Part shown: piece after piece, positions 20,486 to 31,421 of the stretch
Layout: each line of letters begins with the position of its first letter
Numbering within the stretch: the first letter of the stretch is position 1
Assembly (NCBI GenBank): GCA_023014485.1
Contig: JAJOZX010000926.1
Span: 735,001 to 799,000 of the forward strand
Direction of reading: 5' to 3'
DNA from: Bathynomus jamesi
Taxonomy: Eukaryota; Arthropoda; Malacostraca; Isopoda; Cirolanidae
Length of the DNA: 64,000 nt
Translations under genes and position numbers: made by a program
The notes under the pieces: generated by a model
What the model was told of the DNA's origin: nothing
The model's input: the letters and a program-made list of their open reading frames with translations, nothing else
Database searches by the model: none

Positions 20486-20486
20486 T

Positions 20487-21036
20487 ACAGTCAAAGTGTG
20501 TCACCAGCCATTTCGCGTACTGGCTGAAACTTTTAGTCATTTCGCGAAATGGCTGAAATTCCACCTTGGTCATTTCGTGAAATGGCTAAAATGACTTTTG
20601 TCATGAATTCATAAAAATAACAAACATCACAATAAAATTGGAAACCTTTATTTAACTAACTAAATCTGCTAAAACATACATACATCCACAGGTCTGTTCA
20701 AATAAGTGAGAAACACTTCAAATACATTTGAATTTGAATTTTCAATATAGAGGTTTTCAAATACTAACCGGGCCTTCAATGTTATTCCGATGTCCACCAT
20801 TGAAGGCCCGGTTAGGTCAACTGTATGCCCTTGACAATTGGTTAGGTTAAGTTGTGTTATTTTCGTTAGTTTTAACGAAAATAACACGACTTAATCTAAT
20901 CACTTGTCAAGGGCATACAGTTGACCTAACCAGGCAATGATCTTGTACGAAATGACCAAGGTCGAATTTCAGCCATTTCGCGAAATGACCAAGTGAAACA
21001 GCCATTTCGCGAAATGGCTGGTTACACACTTTGACT
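20487..21036 (-). mobile_element. Foldback TIR element, copy 2
   Basis: The ends AGTCAAAGTGTGTCACCAGC and GCTGGTTACACACTTTGACT match the copy at 11151-11754, which lies in the opposite orientation. The internal hairpins are better kept here: CTAACCGGGCCTTCAATG pairs across 20765-20816. A longer palindrome of about 120 bp (20817-20935) has arms with GGTCAACTGTATGCCCTTGA. Several CATTTCGCGAAATG palindromes lie near each end. TA tracts lie on both sides. Confidence 0.85.
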
Positions 21037-21037
21037 A

Positions 21038-21050
<13 letters not shown>

Positions 21051-21092
<42 letters not shown>
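21051..21092. repeat. (CA)n(TA)n tract
   Basis: A short CA run followed by about 40 bases of TA. Confidence 0.95.
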
Positions 21093-21096
<4 letters not shown>

Positions 21097-21184
21097 AAAA
21101 TTATTTCACGAAAGTAACACGTGAGTAATATTTAGGATGAAAATAACCACGAAGGAAAAAGGAAACAGAATGGTGCTCAAGCGC

Positions 21185-21206
21185 TTTCGTCTAATGACAT
21201 CCTCAG
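21185..21206 (-). ncRNA. Hammerhead ribozyme-like core
   Basis: The minus strand reads CTGAGGA, then TGTC-ATTA-GAC, then GAAA. The core CUGANGA and the GAAA box are both intact, separated by a short stem with one extra base. It lies 3' of the endonuclease frame, the position expected in a Penelope terminal repeat. Confidence 0.55.
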
Positions 21207-21504
21207 GAACACTGAAATAAAGAACAAGTTTGAGACTATATACAGGTCACAAAAAAAAATAAATAAAATAGAAAAATAAAAATTGTAGGAAGAGCATACA
21301 AATTTATGAGGAAAAGCTACCAGAGTTTTAGCACTTTGCCCCTCTTTTCTAAATCCGTTCTGTTCTGAACGAATTCAAAACAACAGGATTAAGCGAAAAA
21401 AGGCCCTGGCTAATATTGAAATTATTTGTAAGTTGAATAATGGCAGACTCAAGAATATTTCTATTAACAATGTCGCTTGAGTGAAACAAAATTGAAGCAT
21501 TATT

Positions 21505-21822
21505 TCAATCAATACAGTGGGATAACTCTGACAAATGAACGAAAAGGGCACTGGACGACTGTCCCGTTCTAACGGAATATTGATGCTCTTTTACACGCGT
21601 GTGCAAATCCTTTCCCATCTGACCAATGTAAAAGGAATCACATTGTTTACAACCAATTTTATAGATAATGCCCGCATTATTGGTAAGGCTATTTTTAACT
21701 ACGATATTTTTCACAATATTGTCATATGAAAATACTACATTAATATTCAAAAGTTTAAGTACATTAGCAACTCCCAACTCCCACCCACAGTCCCACCCAC
21801 ACCCAATAATGATGAACTTCAC
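21505..21822 (-). pseudogene. Penelope-type GIY-YIG endonuclease
   Basis: The 105-codon frame contains AGIIYKIGCKQCDSFYIGQM, where GIIY and YIG are the two catalytic strands of the GIY-YIG fold. The intervening CKQC is the Cys pair typical of Penelope endonucleases. It is followed by LHTRVKEHQYSVRTG (conserved Arg and His) and ALFVHLSELSHCID. The frame ends at 21505 with TGA, before the C-terminal Glu region, and the corresponding sequence continues in other frames. Upstream of about residue 25 homology is weak. In intact elements this domain follows the RT and nicks target DNA for priming. Confidence 0.8.
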
Positions 21823-22256
21823 TGATCGACGGGAAGCGGTGTTACGACACCGGCCTTGACGTAGCCCCTAAAAATGAGTAATGATACTGGAAGAGTCCCC
21901 ATAACCACAATAACTACTGAAAACAAAAGATTTTTGCGCAATTTACTTCTTAAATAGAAAATCACAGGGACTCCCAAACTCTACAGGGACTCCCAAACTC
22001 AACGGGGATCGCATCAACCTATTTAATATTTTTGATAAAAACAAACTTAAAAATGACCGATTCCTTTCTTAACGCACGTACTTTCAAAGTAAATGTACAT
22101 AATATCGTTACAGTTACGAAAGGCGTTATATAATATTTCATCTTACAACGAAAACGTACAGCAGTAATACATATTGCGAATAAATACAGTTTACGCTCCC
22201 TCGAATTTCAGTCGGCTCAAAGATTGAAGTGTATCCTTAATACACAAAAATCAAAG

Positions 22257-22257
<1 letters not shown>
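21823..22257. other. No recognisable gene
   Basis: Contains a short tandem duplication CAGGGACTCCCAAACTC near 21966-22002. Otherwise anonymous. Confidence 0.4.
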
Positions 22258-22304
<47 letters not shown>

Positions 22305-22321
22305 TATTATATATATATATA
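22258..22321. repeat. (TA)n tract
   Basis: An interrupted TA tract of about 64 bases. Confidence 0.95.
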
Positions 22322-22580
22322 CGCACACACGAGTATATGGAATATCATGCATGAACACGCACGTAGCGCTCTCACCTTCTACTCAGGAGATGATGGGTTT
22401 GAACTGTAGTGGCTGCGATTTTTTTCTATTATATGTACGTACTCGTATATATACAACTTTACGGACAGAAATAAAGTCAGTTTGAAGTTCAATATTAAAA
22501 CACTTTAAAAATCTGCTAATGATATTTTATATGTCGGACAAGGAATGACAAAGAAAGAAAGATTTTTAATTCTTTAATAT

Positions 22581-22624
<44 letters not shown>

Positions 22625-23367
22625 TTACAAACTACAAGTATATCAAATGAATTCATTTTGAACTTAAAATTCTGACAACTTTCATAAATTAGTAAATGGG
22701 AAAAATTGTATACCTCGCTTGAAAGTTTTGAGCAGATTGCCTACGAAATCCCCGATAATAATAATAAAAATAATAATAATGATAATAATAATAAAGGATT
22801 TTAAATATGAACGGAAACTAAATTAATACCAAAATATTATAATTAAAAAGAATAATTAATATGAAGCTACACTAAATAAACTTTGATAAGATTTTATTAA
22901 ATTACGTACAAATGGATAATTAATTTTCATAAAACAAAATATGAACAAATCCAAAGCGAGAGATGTTATGAAGTCTTTTACTGCGCATGCGCTCGGTGCC
23001 TGTTTCGAGTTTATGAAGGTTTGAATTCGTTAGGTGGTCATTCGTCCTCAAAGCTCTGAAAGGAAAGGTTCAGAGCAGTTCAGAGCGGAGCTTTTCTGTT
23101 AAAAACCGTGAGTTACTACCTGTTTTTAACTGTTAACTGTATTATTCTTACGTAAACAGTTACAGTTACAGTATTACGCTGTTGAATTTGTTGTAATTTT
23201 TTTTTTTTTTTTAATACCGCGTTAATTCGCATTATTATTTATTATTAAAATAAAAATGTGATTTTAATATAATGATAATTATTTACATTTCAATTATTAA
23301 TTATTATTATGAACATTTTTACCATTCCAAAATTTTATAATGGGTCGGGACCTTTGTACAGAAAATA

Positions 23368-23371
<4 letters not shown>
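22322..23371. other. No recognisable gene; (GA)n and (TAA)n inside
   Basis: A (GA)n tract lies at 22584-22621 and a (TAA)n-like run at 22757-22795. Short partial repeats of TTCAGAGC occur near 23060-23090. No gene was found. Confidence 0.45.
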
Positions 23372-23411
<40 letters not shown>

Positions 23412-23439
23412 AGTTTTAAGCGATTCAACACACACACAC

Positions 23440-23477
<38 letters not shown>
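23372..23477. repeat. (TA)n/(CA)n compound tracts
   Basis: Two TA tracts of about 36 and 32 bases are separated by CACACACACA. Confidence 0.95.
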
Positions 23478-23483
<6 letters not shown>

Positions 23484-23887
23484 GCCTATAAGTCCCAATT
23501 GGTTATAATTAAGACGAAATTCCATTATTAAGGAAAGAATATTTGTGAAGATGGTTAAGATTTTGCTCTGAATAATCCTCAATAAATATTTCTAAACTTA
23601 TTATAAACTTTTTACTTTGTTTGATTTTTTGGATCACCTGTGAAAATCAGGGCCCCCAGCCTTCTTTAGTTAGCCTTATAAGGCTAACTAACGAAATATC
23701 ACGACTTAACCTAACCAATCGTTAGGTCAACTGTACGCCCTTGACGATTGGTTAGGTTAAGTCGTGATATTTTCGTTAGTTAGCCTTATAAGGCTAACTA
23801 AAGAAGGCTGGGGGCCCTGATCTTCAGGTGATCCGATTTTTTGTATTTTTGCTTTAATTATAACCGATTGGGGTTTATGGGCCACCC
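23478..23887. mobile_element. mariner-type MITE containing nested palindrome
   Basis: The outer ends GGCCTATAAGTCCCAATTGG and CCGATTGGGGTTTATGGGCC are inverted repeats, each followed inward by TTATAATTAA and its complement. The right end carries CACCCTATA, the mariner/Tc style GGGTG terminus. The related end at 26661 reads CAGGGTGGTCCAAAAGTCCC. The centre is filled by a palindrome annotated separately. Confidence 0.65.
23631..23839. repeat. Long palindrome with TTAGGTCAACTGTA module
   Basis: The arms start GGATCACCTG and end CAGGTGATCC. Within them CAGGGCCCCCAGCCTTCTTT, TTAGCCTTATAAGGCTAACT and CACGACTTAACCTAACCAAT pair with exact complements on the right. The asymmetric centre is TAGGTCAACTGTACGCCCTT. 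Arms are about 90 bp. The central module recurs at 11.2, 20.8 and 45.2 kb. Confidence 0.9.
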
Positions 23888-24026
23888 TATATATATATAT
23901 ATAGCCAGATCTGTATACAGATTCATCATTTGGGAAGTGGATTACGATAATTTAAAAAAAGGAAGTAATATCCGGGTCGAAGTAAGATGATCGAATCGAA
24001 ACAATAATTGCGGTTGTGAACGACTA

Positions 24027-24074
<48 letters not shown>
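24027..24074. repeat. (TA)n tract
   Basis: A TA tract directly left of the next element. A short TA tract follows that element at 24302-24313. Confidence 0.95.
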
Positions 24075-24077
<3 letters not shown>

Positions 24078-24082
24078 TTATT

Positions 24083-24301
24083 AGTCAATGTGTGAAACCA
24101 GTCATTTCACGTAATGCCCAAAAGCTTCATGCATTTAGGGTAATTTGATTAAGTGATTAATGACTTCGTGAAGGTTAGGTTAAGTTAGGGTGGTTAGGTT
24201 AGGTTAGTAATGCGTATTACCTATGTTTAAGGGTCACAGGTACTACGCGAAATGGCTGAAGTTTTTAGGCATTACGTGAAATGACTGGTTTCACGCATTA
24301 A
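24083..24301. mobile_element. Short relative of the foldback family
   Basis: The ends AGTCAATGTGTGAAACCAGT and ACTGGTTTCACGCATTAAC are inverted repeats closely related to those at 11151 and 20487, with the same CATTTCACGTAATG palindrome next to them. The centre holds GGTTAGGTTAGGTTAG (24192-24207). TA tracts lie on both sides. Confidence 0.75.
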
Positions 24302-24313
24302 CATATATATATA

Positions 24314-25445
24314 TGTAAGAGTTTTTGGGTATTACTTCTTTTTAAATGAAAATATTAATGTATGACATCATATCATGAAAACTTAATAAATTGACGATAT
24401 TATAATAATATTAACAATAGTGCTTAGATAATAAAGTGAAAAATTGAAGTGTGTCAAATTTACGGTCGCGATGGAAAGGTGCACCATGTTGGGAGGAAGC
24501 CGTACATTTTAACGGACCTATATTCGATACCCATTTGGTCAATAAGACAACATCGACGCTCTAAAAAACTAATTTAACCTAGCCTATGCTAATCTAACCT
24601 AATCTAACCCCATTCTAATCTAGCTCCATTACCCCAAATCATTAAATATTATTTTTTATAACTTCTGCATCCTGTGCCATTACCCCACAAATAGTTGTTA
24701 CCCAACTGGGGTAATTTACCCCAGGTTGGGAACCACTGATGTAAAGGTTTTCCCTGTAATGGTAAATCATACTAAAAAAATCCAAACAAATTCTTTGTTC
24801 AAATTAACAAAATAATACTGTGTTAAAAATTATGAGGCGTAGTTTTCTTAAAATTTAACTGAATGAATGATGTTATTTCAAAATAAATTTGGTTTCCATT
24901 AAACGCATAAGATTAAATTTACCCTAACACGAAGTCAAGCTCAATTCTAAGTAAATACTGTCCAATATATGCGCTTAAATCCAAACCTAATTTTGTTTGG
25001 CTGAATTTTTGACAAAATTGAGCCTAATAATTTTTAACACGGTAATTTGTTAGTATAAAATACAAACAAATTTTTTGTTGAAATTAAGTAAGAAGTTTCT
25101 GTGGGTATAGCAAATTAGTGATCGAGAGATTTGTATAAAGCAAAATATTTCACTACGGTTATCGAAACGAAATTATTTAATTCTAAAATGGTTCCTTCTT
25201 TGAGGTAATAATCAAAGATTCAGATGGAAAGCTTTGTTCGTGAAATGATACGTGAAACGGGTGCTGACGACTGAGCTAACATCATTTGATCGATTTAAAA
25301 TTGACAAGTTACTGTGGGTTAGCTTAAGATAGGTTAAGCTAAGCTAGTTTTTAACAGTGTCGAAGTTGAGATCTTGTTGACCAAATTCGTAGTGATCCAA
25401 ACCAAACATTTAAATTTGTTATCAGAAACATAACCATGATTAGGG
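24314..25445. other. No recognisable gene
   Basis: A hAT MITE right end (CAGGTTGGGAACCACTG, 24723-24739) is visible but its left end was not found. CCTAACC-type motifs occur near 24575-24610. The rest is anonymous. Confidence 0.45.
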
Positions 25446-25451
25446 CACTTT

Positions 25452-25570
25452 TTATTTTTTTTACGTAAGGAGGAGGGGGGGCCATGAGCGAGTACCCGCA
25501 AAAGTGACCCCTCCATAGAAAGAGAGAACTAAAACAAAGTCTCCAAGGCTCAACGGTGCCTTTTTTTTTA
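25452..25570 (-). mobile_element. Probable Jockey LINE 3'-UTR fragment
   Basis: The order TTTTTT, AGGAGGAGGGGG, CCCCTCCATAGAAAGAGAGA, CTAAAACAAAGTCTCCAAGG parallels the 3' end of the minus-strand Jockey copy near 42215-42285 (CCCCCATAGAAAAAGAAGAG, CCAAAATCAAGG). Only the 3'-terminal part is alignable by eye. Confidence 0.4.
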
Positions 25571-25847
25571 TAAATTTTGAAACGACTGTGTAGTGTGTAA
25601 GATGCATGAACGAATAGGTGTAGTGAAAAGTAGAGGGAGAAGTGTGTTGAGAGCATGCTGGACTGCTCACAGGGGTAGATGAGAAAAAAAAAAAAAAATC
25701 AGCGAAGGAGGACAGTGGCAGGAGATACGGGAGTTCAAGAACTCCCTAAGTCCTGCCTAATGTCCCTCTACGGGGTACTTCCCTGGTTGATTGGTATCTA
25801 TAACTATAATTAATTCTTTAACACAAACCAGTTTGAATACCAGAACG
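25571..25847. other. No recognisable gene
   Basis: A poly-A run lies at about 25684-25697. The rest is anonymous sequence that may be more of the LINE 3' region. Confidence 0.35.
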
Positions 25848-25855
25848 GTATTTTG

Positions 25856-26470
25856 TAGTGATGACCGATTTCAAAATTTAGCCGATGCTGATGCCGATTC
25901 CATGAAAAATTGCCGATGTCGATTCTTTACCTATATTCTAAAAAATCAATTCCCTTCATAAATTTTACTAATATAATGTGAAAATTTTCAGTTTTCATAT
26001 TTTACATTAAATTTGTTTAAATGCTTTTCCTTATCGATATATAACTTGGGTTCATAAAATTATTAAAATACTTAAAATAAAGTAAACATAATAAGATGGT
26101 TTAATATACAAATTATAAAGTACAACTTAATGTAGAATTATTATTAATATAGAGTAGGAAATTACAATAGTTTATAATATTTAGAGCTTAGCTAGTTAGA
26201 GAAAATGTAAATTTATGGGTAACTTTAATTATTAAGCTTTGACTTTTTCGTGAATGTAAAATATTTTTATGTAATTACACTTAAAATGAGTATAAATTAT
26301 CATAGTGTTTTTTGTTTGTTAAATTTTATGTAAATATAGATTTTGTTTTGTAATTAAAATTTTAAAATTTCAAAGAATCGGTAAGAGAATCGGCTAAATT
26401 TGACCGATGCCGATGCCCTCAAAATGGCTGATTCTGCCATTGCCGATGCATATTAACAGGTACACCACTA
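25856..26470. mobile_element. hAT-type MITE (TAGTGATG family), copy 2, perfect TSD
   Basis: The exact 8-bp duplication GTATTTTG is at 25848-25855 and 26471-26478. The ends TAGTGATGACCGATTTC and GGTACACCACTA are degraded inverted repeats. Subterminal regions are runs of GCCGATGCCGAT-type hexamers on both sides, inverted relative to each other. The centre is AT-rich with no frame. Confidence 0.85.
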
Positions 26471-26542
26471 GTATTTTGTATTATGCAAAAATTCACGCGT
26501 GATCATGCATGAAATTCCATATATACTGTGTATATATATTAT

Positions 26543-26548
26543 ATACAG

Positions 26549-26579
<31 letters not shown>

Positions 26580-26632
26580 TGAAATGAAAAAGTTTATTGG
26601 AAGTCTGTGTATATATATATATATATATATAT
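26543..26632. repeat. (TA)n tracts
   Basis: TA tracts lie at about 26543-26572 and 26610-26632, with a mirrored ATATACTGTGTATATA/ATATACAGTATATATA pair before them. Confidence 0.9.
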
Positions 26633-26660
26633 ACACACAAAGGAATACAATATATATACA

Positions 26661-27074
26661 CAGGGTGGTCCAAAAGTCCCAATTGTAGTGAACAAAACTC
26701 TCCTTCTTATTTTGTGCTTTTATCTATTTGCTCTTTCTTCTATTCTCAATATTTACTCTTGTTTACTCTTTGGGTCTTATTACGGACGCGGGTAGCTCGC
26801 TTGAGCCGGTGGGCGCCATTTAACATTCGAACAAAGCAAAGGGGCCGGGGATAATTACACACTTTTATTTACTGACTTTTTATTTATGCCGAAATACTTT
26901 AGACGAACGGGGTAATGCGAGGGCGGAATTAGCGTTAACATTTAATCGCGGAGAGACATATAATTAATATTTTAAATAAACTATAACATTCTAATAGAAA
27001 ACCACCTTATTGGAGCAAACCCCATCAAAGACTGAATTGGGCATTTCACCCAGCCTCCAACTTGGGCACATCTC
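26661..27074. other. mariner-type left end, then anonymous sequence
   Basis: CAGGGTGGTCCAAAAGTCCC (26661-26680) is a mariner/Tc-style terminus preceded by TATA. No matching right end was found before the CR1 element begins at 27075. The remaining 300 bases show no gene. Confidence 0.45.
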
Positions 27075-27650
27075 AGATCTACAGAAGCTAAGGCTAACAA
27101 AGACCCTAAGATCCACTCTAAGGCTAGCCCGAGAGAAAGGAAAGAGTAGGGGGTTAAGAGAAGAGAGGAGAATAAGGGGTTAAGTAAGGAGCAACACCTA
27201 TCATTCGTGGGTTAACATTCATTCAGAAAAAGAGGAAAAAAGTCTCACCATCATCATCCGCCGGCCACTGCCGACAAGTCAGAAAAATAGTCGGAGAAAA
27301 TAGGAGAGGGGTGAAAGATGAAAGGAAGTAAAATAAGAACGCTTACAAACCATGCAAACACAGTCTTAACTCACTGTCATACCATGCAAACTACAAACAT
27401 GCAAGTAAAGAGAGTTACAGACATGCAAAGAAAGGAGATAAGAAAAAAAAAAAAAAGTAGGTAGTTAAACAAAAAGTGGGTTAGTTTACGCTACGAGCTA
27501 CATCTACGTTCGTGTTAGTCTAATTTTTTTTTTTTTTTTTTTATTGCTGGCATCACACGCTGGCATGTCACAAGCTGGCATTCATCGTCAACAGACTCAT
27601 CCTCGAGCACCACCACCAGAGCTCCTGTTGTTAACTTTCTTTTTTTAATT
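27075..27650 (-). other. CR1 3' untranslated region
   Basis: Non-coding. It includes three tandem CTGGCAT-type repeats (GCTGGCATNNCACA, 27545-27580), a poly-T run on the plus strand (27520-27541) and purine-rich blocks. It aligns along its whole length with 63306-63905. Confidence 0.85.
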
Positions 27651-30475
27651 TTAAACAACGTTAATACTTTTAAAATGTCTGTCAAGACGGTTCTTAAACA
27701 TATTAACGCTGGTAGAATGAATGACTGACGCGGGAAGATTATTCCATTTATCAATTACTTTAAACGTAAAGAAGTTTTTTAGCGATATTAGTAATGAAAC
27801 GTCTGCCACGCAACTTAAATCCGTTATTGCGAGTATTACTATTATCGAAAGTGAACAGTTTGTCAAAATTTACGTTATCGATGTTATTAACGATTTTGAA
27901 AACCAATAAGCTCCCCCCTTAATCTTCTAGTTGCGAGTGAATACAAGTCTAACTCTTTAATCCTATCTTCATAAGGCTTATTGCGCAATGACGGAATAAG
28001 TTTCGTGGCACGACGCTGAACCCTTTCTAACCTATCAATATCCTCACGCAAGTACGGGCACCAAAACTGAACGGCATATTCTAAATGAGGCCTGACTAGG
28101 GACTTGTAAAGGGGCAATATAATATCCTTCGATTTAAATTCGAAATTACGCGCTATGAAGCCTAACATCCTATTAGCTTTTGCGCAAGACTCCAGGCACT
28201 GGTTCCTAACCTTTAAATCTTTAGTTACGCGTACGCCTAAATCTACTTCCTCGTCAACGCTCGCTAACTCCCTATCATCCATCGTGTACGCGTAATTATT
28301 GTTGCGAGAACCTATATGCAAAACTTTACATTTATCTACGTTAAATTGCATCTGCCACTTATCCGTCCACTCCATAATCCTGTCTACATCGTCTTGGATC
28401 CTATTTCTATCGTCCTCGTTAACAACCTTACCGCCTATTTTAGTATCGTCCGCGAATTTTGACACGTTACTAGTCAATCCTACATCTATGTCGTTAATGT
28501 AAATTACGAATAACAATGGGCCTAACACTGAACCCTGTGGGACACCGCTACCTACCTCTTACCACCCCGATTCACTACCATTAACTACGACCCTCTGCCT
28601 CCTAGCACGAAGCCATTCTTCTAACCAGTTAGCTACCTGACCGCGTATACCGTGCGCTTTAACCTTCGCAATTAGTCTCCTATGCGGAACTGTATCGAAC
28701 GCCTTTTTAAAATCTAAATAAATAACGTCAGCTGCCCTATGCCTATCGTATTCGCGCACTATTTCGTTATAAAATTCTAACAAATTAGTTAAACAAGACC
28801 TATGGCGTCGAAACCCGTGCTGACTACTATTAATCAAACCCCTACTTTCTAAGTGATCGATAATACGATCCCTAACTACGGATTCCAAAAGTTTACCGAC
28901 AATTGACGTTAAGCTAATGGGCCTATAATTGCTAGCTACCGCGCGGTCGCCTTTTTTAAAAATAGGCGTGACGTTAGCTAATTTGAAGTCTTCAGGAATA
29001 ATCCCCGTTTCGAGTGACTGATTAAAAATCTTCGCTAAGGGGCCTACGATAACGTCTTTCAAATCTTTCAAATGTCTAGGATAAAAAGCGTCAGGGCCTG
29101 GAGCCTTGCTAACTTTTAGCCTATCGATATAATGCGCAATCTCAGCCTCGTAAACAGTTATTTCATCTAAAATAGTCTCGCTATTAAATGCAACGATATC
29201 GTCCACGTCGGGGACATTATTTACGTCTTCAACGGTAAAAACTGTCGCAAAAAAGTTATTAAAAATACCCGCCATCGCCTGAGCGTCAGAAGCCAAAGCG
29301 CCATTTACATCCACTAGAGGGCCTATGTTATCTTTTACCGGCTTACGATTATTTACGTATTCAAAAAACTTTTTTGGATTATGTTTACTATCCGCCGCTA
29401 TAAGTATCTCTAAATTACGCTTAGCATTCCTAACTGATCTTTTAACCTGACGTCTAAGCTCGATATATCTATTAAAGTTAGCTGCCGTGCCATTGCGCTT
29501 ACTAAGTCTATACGCTCTATTACGGTCTATTATAAACTCTCCTATTTCCCTACTCCACCACTTCGGCCTACCTCGATTTCTAACGCGCTTGAGCCTACGA
29601 GGAATAAACTCCCTTTCAATATTCCTAAAACTTTCTTTAAACGCCACCCAACGCAAATTTGTGTCATTACCCATAAATAAGTTATCCCAGTCCACTACTC
29701 TCATCCTATCAGCAAAACTATCAAAATTAGCCCTACGAAAATCAGGGACTTCTATTACGTTACTATCCTGAGTGTTTTCTATCAATAACTTAAACCTAAG
29801 AATTTGATGATCGCTACATCCTAAACTCTCGCCTACTTCTAAACCTTCGACTATATTCTCGCCGTTCGTCATCACCAAATCTAAGATATTATCACCGCGC
29901 GTTGGTTCGGTAACTATCTGCCGTAAAAAGTTATCGTCCATAAACTCAACCAGTCTCAAACCCTCTTCATTACCCGTAAAATTCTCGTAATTAACATTAA
30001 GGCAGTTAAAGTCTCCGACAATTATACTATTCCGATTGTCAATAAAATTACCAAGAAGTGAATAAAATCTAGTATCTATATCGAGGGGTTGAACGGGAGG
30101 TCTATAAACAACAACAACAACATTAAAACTAATACTACGCGCCCTAACTTCAACACAGATCGCATTAATTGCTGCCGGAAAATCTAACTTAACCTCGATA
30201 GCCCTAAGGGAATTACGAATGTACAGCAAAACGCCGCCTCCAAACCTATGTAACCTATCATTAGTAAAGAGTTTAAAACCCGGTATATCAAGTTCCCCCA
30301 ACAAGTCCCGAGTCACGGTATTTAACCAAGTTTCAGTGATAGCAACTATATCGTAGTTGCCGGAATAAATTACCGCCTTCAATTCATTTAATTTATTTCT
30401 AATACTACGCGCATTGCAATAAAAAACGTTTAAGTTATTTTTTACCACGGGCCCGCGTTTTAAACTATTTATCAC
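27651..30475 (-). pseudogene. CR1 ORF2: endonuclease-reverse transcriptase
   Basis: The N-terminal APE-type endonuclease shows NARSIRNKL, ITETWL (catalytic Glu), GGGVLLYIRN, VGDFNCLN and SDHQIL (catalytic Asp-His). The RT follows: TPIFKKGD, NYRPISLTSIVGKLLE, QHGFRRHRSCLTNLLEF, VIYLDFKKAFDTVPHRRL (motif A), VPQGSVLGPLLFVIYIND (motif B) and KFADDTKIGG (motif C). The C-terminal RVQRRATKLIPSLRN and FKVIDKWNNLPASV are typical of CR1. One in-frame TAA (28559-28561) lies between the ESGW and VPQGS segments. Frame changes occur near 27890 (a 2-base loss) and 27775 (one extra base). The frame opens with GTG at 30475, not ATG, and continues open upstream into ORF1. It is close to intact: three small lesions over 2.8 kb. 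Confidence 0.93.
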
Positions 30476-31421
30476 GTCGGGCCCGCGTTTCCCGGACCCA
30501 CAATGTTTAAAGAAGGCTTCGACCTATACATCTTTCGCACGCTTTCGTCTATTAACCTACCTAGCCTAGCATTATCTATTTCATTAAAATGCACCCCATC
30601 TTTTATAAAAAGGCTAGGATCATTGAATTCGGACCACAGCTTTACGAAGGGTACACTTTCCTCAGCACAAATCTCTTCTAATTTATTATTCAAAAATATT
30701 GTTTTGGATGTAATTCTAAGACCCAACCCGTGCCTAGGGGTAATACCTAGAACTAAAGACCTATCTGACCTCGCCTTCAGGGACCTAATTAACCCCCTAT
30801 ATCTCTCCAAAAGGTCAGGCACTCTCGTATCGGGCCTATACGAGTCGTTGCCTCCTACCATCGTCACCAACATTGAGTGACGGGAAGCAACGTCAACCCT
30901 ATCCACTTCGTCTCTAACTCTGTCAACCCTGGCCCCTGGGAGACAGACCCTCCTCTTGGTTGGATTCCGTTTAACGAATTCTTTGTCCATGTGGCGCACT
31001 AAAGAATCCCCAATTAAAATAGTTTCCCCCTCATTCACGTCCCTTTCCAAATGGGCGAAAGGGTTCGAAACCTCGATAGGGGGGGATTCCTATCACCTAA
31101 TGTACGCGGCCTAGCTCCACCCTTAACCTCTCTAAATCCCTCGCTATCTACTACTCTCGGACTAACCTTAACCTCTTCCTCAACTCTATCTAACCTTCCC
31201 GACAAGCTACCTAAACTAGAAACTAAGTTACGCACCTCACCCTTCAAATTACTAACGTCTTCAACGTTAATATTGGTTCGGCTTCCGTCAACCGTAGCCC
31301 TAACCCTGCCATCATCAAGCGTTGCAAGTCTATCCGCTACCTCACGTACACTGCGTTTTATGTCCACTAATTCCTCCATGAACTCGCAAAAGAAACAAAC
31401 TGATCTATCGGTAATCGCCAC
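30472..31421 (-). pseudogene. CR1 ORF1: coiled-coil plus SGNH-type esterase
   Basis: The 5' part (31421-31035) encodes SVCFFCEFMEELVDIKRSV, a CxxC pair and then heptad-like NLVSSLGSLSGRLDRVEEEV, a probable coiled coil. The 3' part (31050-30472) has ILIGDSLVRH (block I Ser of SGNH hydrolases), VTMVGGNDS (block III), and DGVHFNE with the catalytic Asp-His of block V. Esterase-type ORF1 is known in part of the CR1 clade. The two parts are in different frames and overlap by 16 bases at WKGT/ERDV, so one small indel splits what was one protein. No ATG starts either open frame; the first in-frame Met is about residue 16 of the upstream part. The last codon TGA overlaps the ORF2 frame. Confidence 0.85.

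Larger units (their letters stand above)
21093..21822 (-). mobile_element. Penelope-like element, 3' part
   Basis: The minus strand holds a GIY-YIG endonuclease frame (21505-21822) followed by a 3' region. That region ends in the hammerhead-like motif (21185-21206), TTTCCTTTTTCCTTCGTGG and TCACGTGTTACTTTCGTGA, then (TA)n. The RT domain upstream is missing, so this copy is 5'-truncated near 21822. The same terminal 50 bases recur at 53440-53492. Confidence 0.8.

Noticed and set aside
23319..23582. Open frames rich in Tyr-Ile (here and near 4517, 6418, 14322, 18519, 51171, 58566)
   Set aside because: They are translations of (TA)n and (CA)n tracts, not proteins.
24466..24747. ATGGAAAG and ATGTAAAG as an 8-bp duplication around a hAT MITE
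   Set aside because: The right end fits a hAT MITE, but the sequence after the left match is not its inverted partner.
27540..27585. Tandem CTGGCAT repeats as a CRISPR-like array
   Set aside because: Spacing is short and irregular, and the repeats are part of the CR1 3' UTR in two copies. The window is eukaryotic.
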